Below, in pieces: positions 5,701 to 7,628 of a stretch of DNA of 7,628 nucleotides. Made by a program: the position numbers and the translations under genes. This DNA is from Bacteroidota bacterium (lineage in GTDB: Bacteria > Bacteroidota > Bacteroidia > Flavobacteriales_D > Crocinitomicaceae): the NCBI GenBank assembly GCA_016866375.1, contig VGMK01000095.1, positions 1 to 7,628 on the forward strand. The letters are read 5' to 3'. The notes under the pieces were generated by a model that was not told the DNA's origin, made no database searches, and saw only the letters and a list, made by a program, of their open reading frames with translations. The first letter of the stretch is position 1. Every line of letters begins with the position of its first letter.

Positions 5701-7628
5701 ATTGGGGCTTCCTCTCACTTTTATTTTTCTCGCAACATTTTGAGGATCTAAGGATTCATACTCAATGATGTAGGAAACACCGGGAGTACCGCTTTCAATC
5801 TTGGAATTTCGATCTTTTTTCAAATTAATTAAGTCTGAAAAAACAATTTCCACATTGTTATCCTCCGGCCAGATTTGCTCTGGGGTTGAAGCGTTTGAGG
5901 GATCTGTAACTTTCAAGGGGAGTTCATATTCGTAGTAATTTTCAACGAAATCTGTTCCAAGACGCACAAAGAGAGTAAGGTCATTGCTTTGCAACTGGTT
6001 CTGAAATTCTGCAATGTTTTCTGCATGGACAAACATCTTCATTTTCTTGTACGTTCGCACGTCGTAATTAACATTTCGATACGCTGCTCGAGCATCGCCG
6101 TCTCGTAAGTTGCAAATATCTAAGACCAAGGACTGCTCGTTCATTTGGCGCTGAAAAACTTGTGAAGGATCAATCTCCCGAACTATTCCTGGTGGAACAA
6201 CATACTTGATGGGTTCTCTTTCTGAATTCTCCTCAACATTTACAGCTCCGATATTGAAAGTAGTAAGATTGGGATCTACTTGAATACTCAATCCGGGCTG
6301 AGTCAAATCTAAATTATAACGTCGCCACTCACCCCTAATCAACTCTAATCGTGCAAAACGAAGAACCACCTCTTCATCGAAATTTTTCAAAAACATACGC
6401 ATGAAACGGATCGATCTAAAATCTTGAATACCATTTATTTTTCTCTCAAAATCAATTATTGGAACCTTAAATTGATACCATCTTTCCGTTTTATTTCCAA
6501 CAGGAATTTCCTGTACGTTAGTGATATAATTTTTCCCCTCTACCATTTCGTTTGGGCGCAATCGGACACGGTACTGAAAGTAATTTTCCGACTCAGAGAG
6601 GTTATTGTCTGTATTAATATCCTCGTTATCTGGGAAATTAGTCGCTTGGGTTGGATATCCTTGCGCATTGGCAGTATCTGACATTTGTGTGGTGGGAGAA
6701 TTTCCCTCCATGCCATTAAATTGCTTATATCGTTCTAAAATATTTTTCGTTTGATTATCGTAGTTATCGTCAAGGTAATATGTATAATCATCTGATGAGG
6801 GGTCAGAGATCATTCTAGCCTTGGCTTGAGCTGTTAGGTTTGGATTGTTAGTGACCCAATTTACATAAGCGGAATAAATTAAACGCTCATCGTCATTTCT
6901 CCATCCATCGAGCCCAACATCCTGACTAATTCTCGCCTCAGGGTCATTGTCAAAGGCATTCACAACGATTTGTTGTGAAGAAACGCGAGACCATACTGTA
7001 GTATCAATATTCTCCTGCGAGACTGTAGTAGAAGCCGGAAGCCCATTTTCAAAACTTTTTCGTGAATCTGGCAAGACATCCTCAGAAATATTTCCCAAGT
7101 TAAAGTACAAATCACCTCCGTTATGAAGCGCGTTGGGATTTACATTTTCAGCATCCTCATTAAAAGGATCTAACATCCAAAATTGAATAAACTCGATATT
7201 CGCTGTTTCAAAGTCATTTGTGGCTAAGGCACGTGAAATTCCACCCCAGTGCGACTCTGGATTTATGAAGTTCCCGGCGGAGTCTACACCCGTAGTATCG
7301 TAATTATACATCCCGCGCTCATTCGGATAATATGCTAAATCTAAGGTTGCAACATTTGTCATTTGTCCCTGTTGCGGTTGGTTATTTGGAAAGAGCTCAG
7401 TAATTAACAACAATCGCATCCGCGCATCCGCGAGCATTTGTGCATTTTGAGAAATATGTTGCGGGGTTAAATTATTATTCTGTACAAATACCGGGTCTAT
7501 GGAATACCATGCAAGTTTACTTCGATTGTATCCAAGCCCCAAATTTAAATTAGAGGCCTCAGGAAATAAGTCGGGTTGACCTTGTGGAATCGAAGCTAAT
7601 CTCCATGCCGTTGAAGCACGCAAATCAA
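2782..7628 (-). CDS. sprA: T9SS outer-membrane translocon SprA (Sov), C-terminal two thirds
   Basis: The frame is open from the right edge to TAA at 2784-2782, giving about 1614 codons. The first complete codons read DLRASTAWRL. The true start is outside the window; a TTG at 7623 is an internal Leu, not a start. SprA proteins are usually about 2300-2500 residues, so roughly the first third is missing. SprA is the very large single-chain outer-membrane beta-barrel through which T9SS cargo leaves the cell, and it is needed for gliding (Sov in Porphyromonas). Recognisable blocks, numbered from the visible end, are RWYQFKVPI (~380), LDICNLRDGDARAAYR (~500), CVNVWINELRLTDF (~673), KPHFWRVSNWSATYAYSELL (~820) and AACRLLMTVRNISGTY (~1154). 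Between them run long alternating polar/aromatic beta-strands typical of the barrel. A Lys/Arg/Glu-rich insert lies at ~1088-1147. The chain ends in barrel strands (ASFYYEQ, GITIRYDLNGLK). No frameshift or internal stop is seen. Adjacent genes do not look like secretion components. Confidence 0.96.
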   Translation of the reverse strand, partial: DLRASTAWRLASIPQGQPDLFPEASNLNLGLGYNRSKLAWYSIDPVFVQNNNLTPQHISQNAQMLADARMRLLLITELFPNNQPQQGQMTNVATLDLAYYPNERGMYNYDTTGVDSAGNFINPESHWGGISRALATNDFETANIEFIQFWMLDPFNEDAENVNPNALHNGGDLYFNLGNISEDVLPDSRKSFENGLPASTTVSQENIDTTVWSRVSSQQIVVNAFDNDPEARISQDVGLDGWRNDDERLIYSAYVNWVTNNPNLTAQAKARMISDPSSDDYTYYLDDNYDNQTKNILERYKQFNGMEGNSPTTQMSDTANAQGYPTQATNFPDNEDINTDNNLSESENYFQYRVRLRPNEMVEGKNYITNVQEIPVGNKTERWYQFKVPIIDFERKINGIQDFRSIRFMRMFLKNFDEEVVLRFARLELIRGEWRRYNLDLTQPGLSIQVDPNLTTFNIGAVNVEENSEREPIKYVVPPGIVREIDPSQVFQRQMNEQSLVLDICNLRDGDARAAYRNVNYDVRTYKKMKMFVHAENIAEFQNQLQSNDLTLFVRLGTDFVENYYEYELPLKVTDPSNASTPEQIWPEDNNVEIVFSDLINLKKDRNSKIESGTPGVSYIIEYESLDPQNVARKIKVRGSPNLQGMKTIMVGVRNPLQSDPDNIWKPDNGEAECVNVWINELRLTDFVSEGGSAAVGQVQLQLADFANIAASGNYSGINWGSVESRVQERQRNERLGLDLNSTVQLGQFFGKKTRISLPFFYGYSVGIINPEFDPFNPDVKLIDYDPATRRERAKLGQDFSERKSYNFSNVRKEIKAGAKPHFWRVSNWSATYAYSELLKRDFNTRYDITKTWNGSLNYNYTFAVKPWEPLKKWKPVQKNKNLQLVKDLNIFLLPKNMSFTNEFARIYNERQIRNNIVPDYEFAPVYLKKYDWVRTYNIGYDLSKSIKATFSAVNKSIFEEGNHGIDRRTNPNGYREFMDTLRSQVNTLGKTMDYTQNYSLSYNIPFDKIPLTNWLTANAKYTGSFNWQRAPFGQSEFGNTIQNNRNLNFTAQANFLTLYNKSALLKKVLTGGNSGGRANLNFRDGNGDQKNKEGKNNEGDKAQEEFKPDKPLEEMTPKERKQFERKKKRWERKKAREKKRKENAKKKVNPVVGAACRLLMTVRNISGTYALNDGTLLPGFNQESRILGMNNSTTGLTGFVFGKQGYDLLGRRTGYNVAEQATENNWLAQNQNLNKQYSVTHSENLSLKATLEPFKDFNINLNLLRNYSINESEFYRWNNSSSAFESQNNFKTAQLTYTTLTMPSAFQKLDREYSSQTFQTLLNNLQTVSQFLGQENSNSVLLPNQYYDGYSGSQQDVVIGAFLSAYTNSTVNQRSINPVKNIPMPNWTLNYNGLTKFEFTKKFLKNFKLNHAYSSTIAVSGMQTNLNAQLDINGNASSRDINNNFISELQVQNVVVNEKFAPLVGFLATWNIFGKSLTTNFEYKKERQSTLSLNNNQITENLSTTMVVGTVLTFPKLKLPFDGIKQSDLIVNVNFNFQDNIVVVRKIVEEFNQATSGQKIVSFKLDANYKLTDFILASFYYEQRITTPKIQTSFPTGNLKTGITIRYDLNGLK
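4183..4362 (-). other. Highly charged Lys/Arg/Glu-rich loop within SprA
   Basis: These 60 codons encode a low-complexity hydrophilic stretch. It starts with Lys/Asn/Glu/Gly repeats, passes through KPLEEMTPKERKQFERK, and ends in a dense basic run (KKKRWERKK, REKKRKENAKKK) just before the NPVVGAACRLL block. No hydrophobic or strand-like pattern is present, in contrast to the barrel strands on either side, so it is probably a long exposed or helical insert between strands. The middle is predicted to be a strongly charged helix. In my recollection other SprA proteins carry a similar EEMTPKE/KK segment at this place, so it looks like a family trait whose role is unclear. Confidence 0.7.

Noticed and set aside
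6424..6681. Plus-strand open frame of 85 codons within sprA, plus shorter ones at 2326-2532 and 3173-3388.
   Set aside because: All are antisense to strongly supported coding sequence, with no family resemblance or ribosome binding site.

Overview
The window looks like chromosomal DNA from a member of the Bacteroidota, most likely the Flavobacteriales. The DNA is AT-rich. It carries a SprA/Sov-type outer-membrane translocon, which is restricted to phyla with a type IX secretion system (T9SS). Most junctions lack strong Shine-Dalgarno sequences, and several exported proteins begin after a Gln or Ser-Gln signal-peptide end, as is common in this phylum. I cannot assign a genus.

Every gene I can support lies on the minus strand, so the window is read from high to low coordinates. 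It opens inside sprA (7628 to 2782), of which roughly the C-terminal two thirds is present and uninterrupted. A spermidine/spermine N-acetyltransferase-like GNAT gene follows (2782 to 2336), starting in a TAATG junction. Next is a small gene for an exported 67-residue protein (2339 to 2136), joined by an ATGA junction. After 45 bases comes an MbnP-family exported protein (2090 to 1443), which overlaps by 8 bases a diheme MauG/cytochrome c peroxidase-family protein (1450 to 434). After a 46-base gap, a gene for a YHYH-family exported protein starts at 387 and runs off the left edge.

The overlaps suggest one co-transcribed run, with a possible extra promoter just before the YHYH gene. Functionally there are two blocks. 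sprA belongs to protein secretion and gliding. The MbnP-like and MauG/MbnH-like pair matches a known enzyme-substrate arrangement: in the studied methanotroph case, the diheme enzyme MbnH oxidises a tryptophan of MbnP to kynurenine, creating a copper site. The pair here has no methanobactin genes visible around it and is followed by a YHYH protein of unknown function. This pair, together with the uncharacterised small secreted protein before it, is the most interesting part of the window. No RNA genes, mobile elements, CRISPR arrays or convincing terminators were seen.
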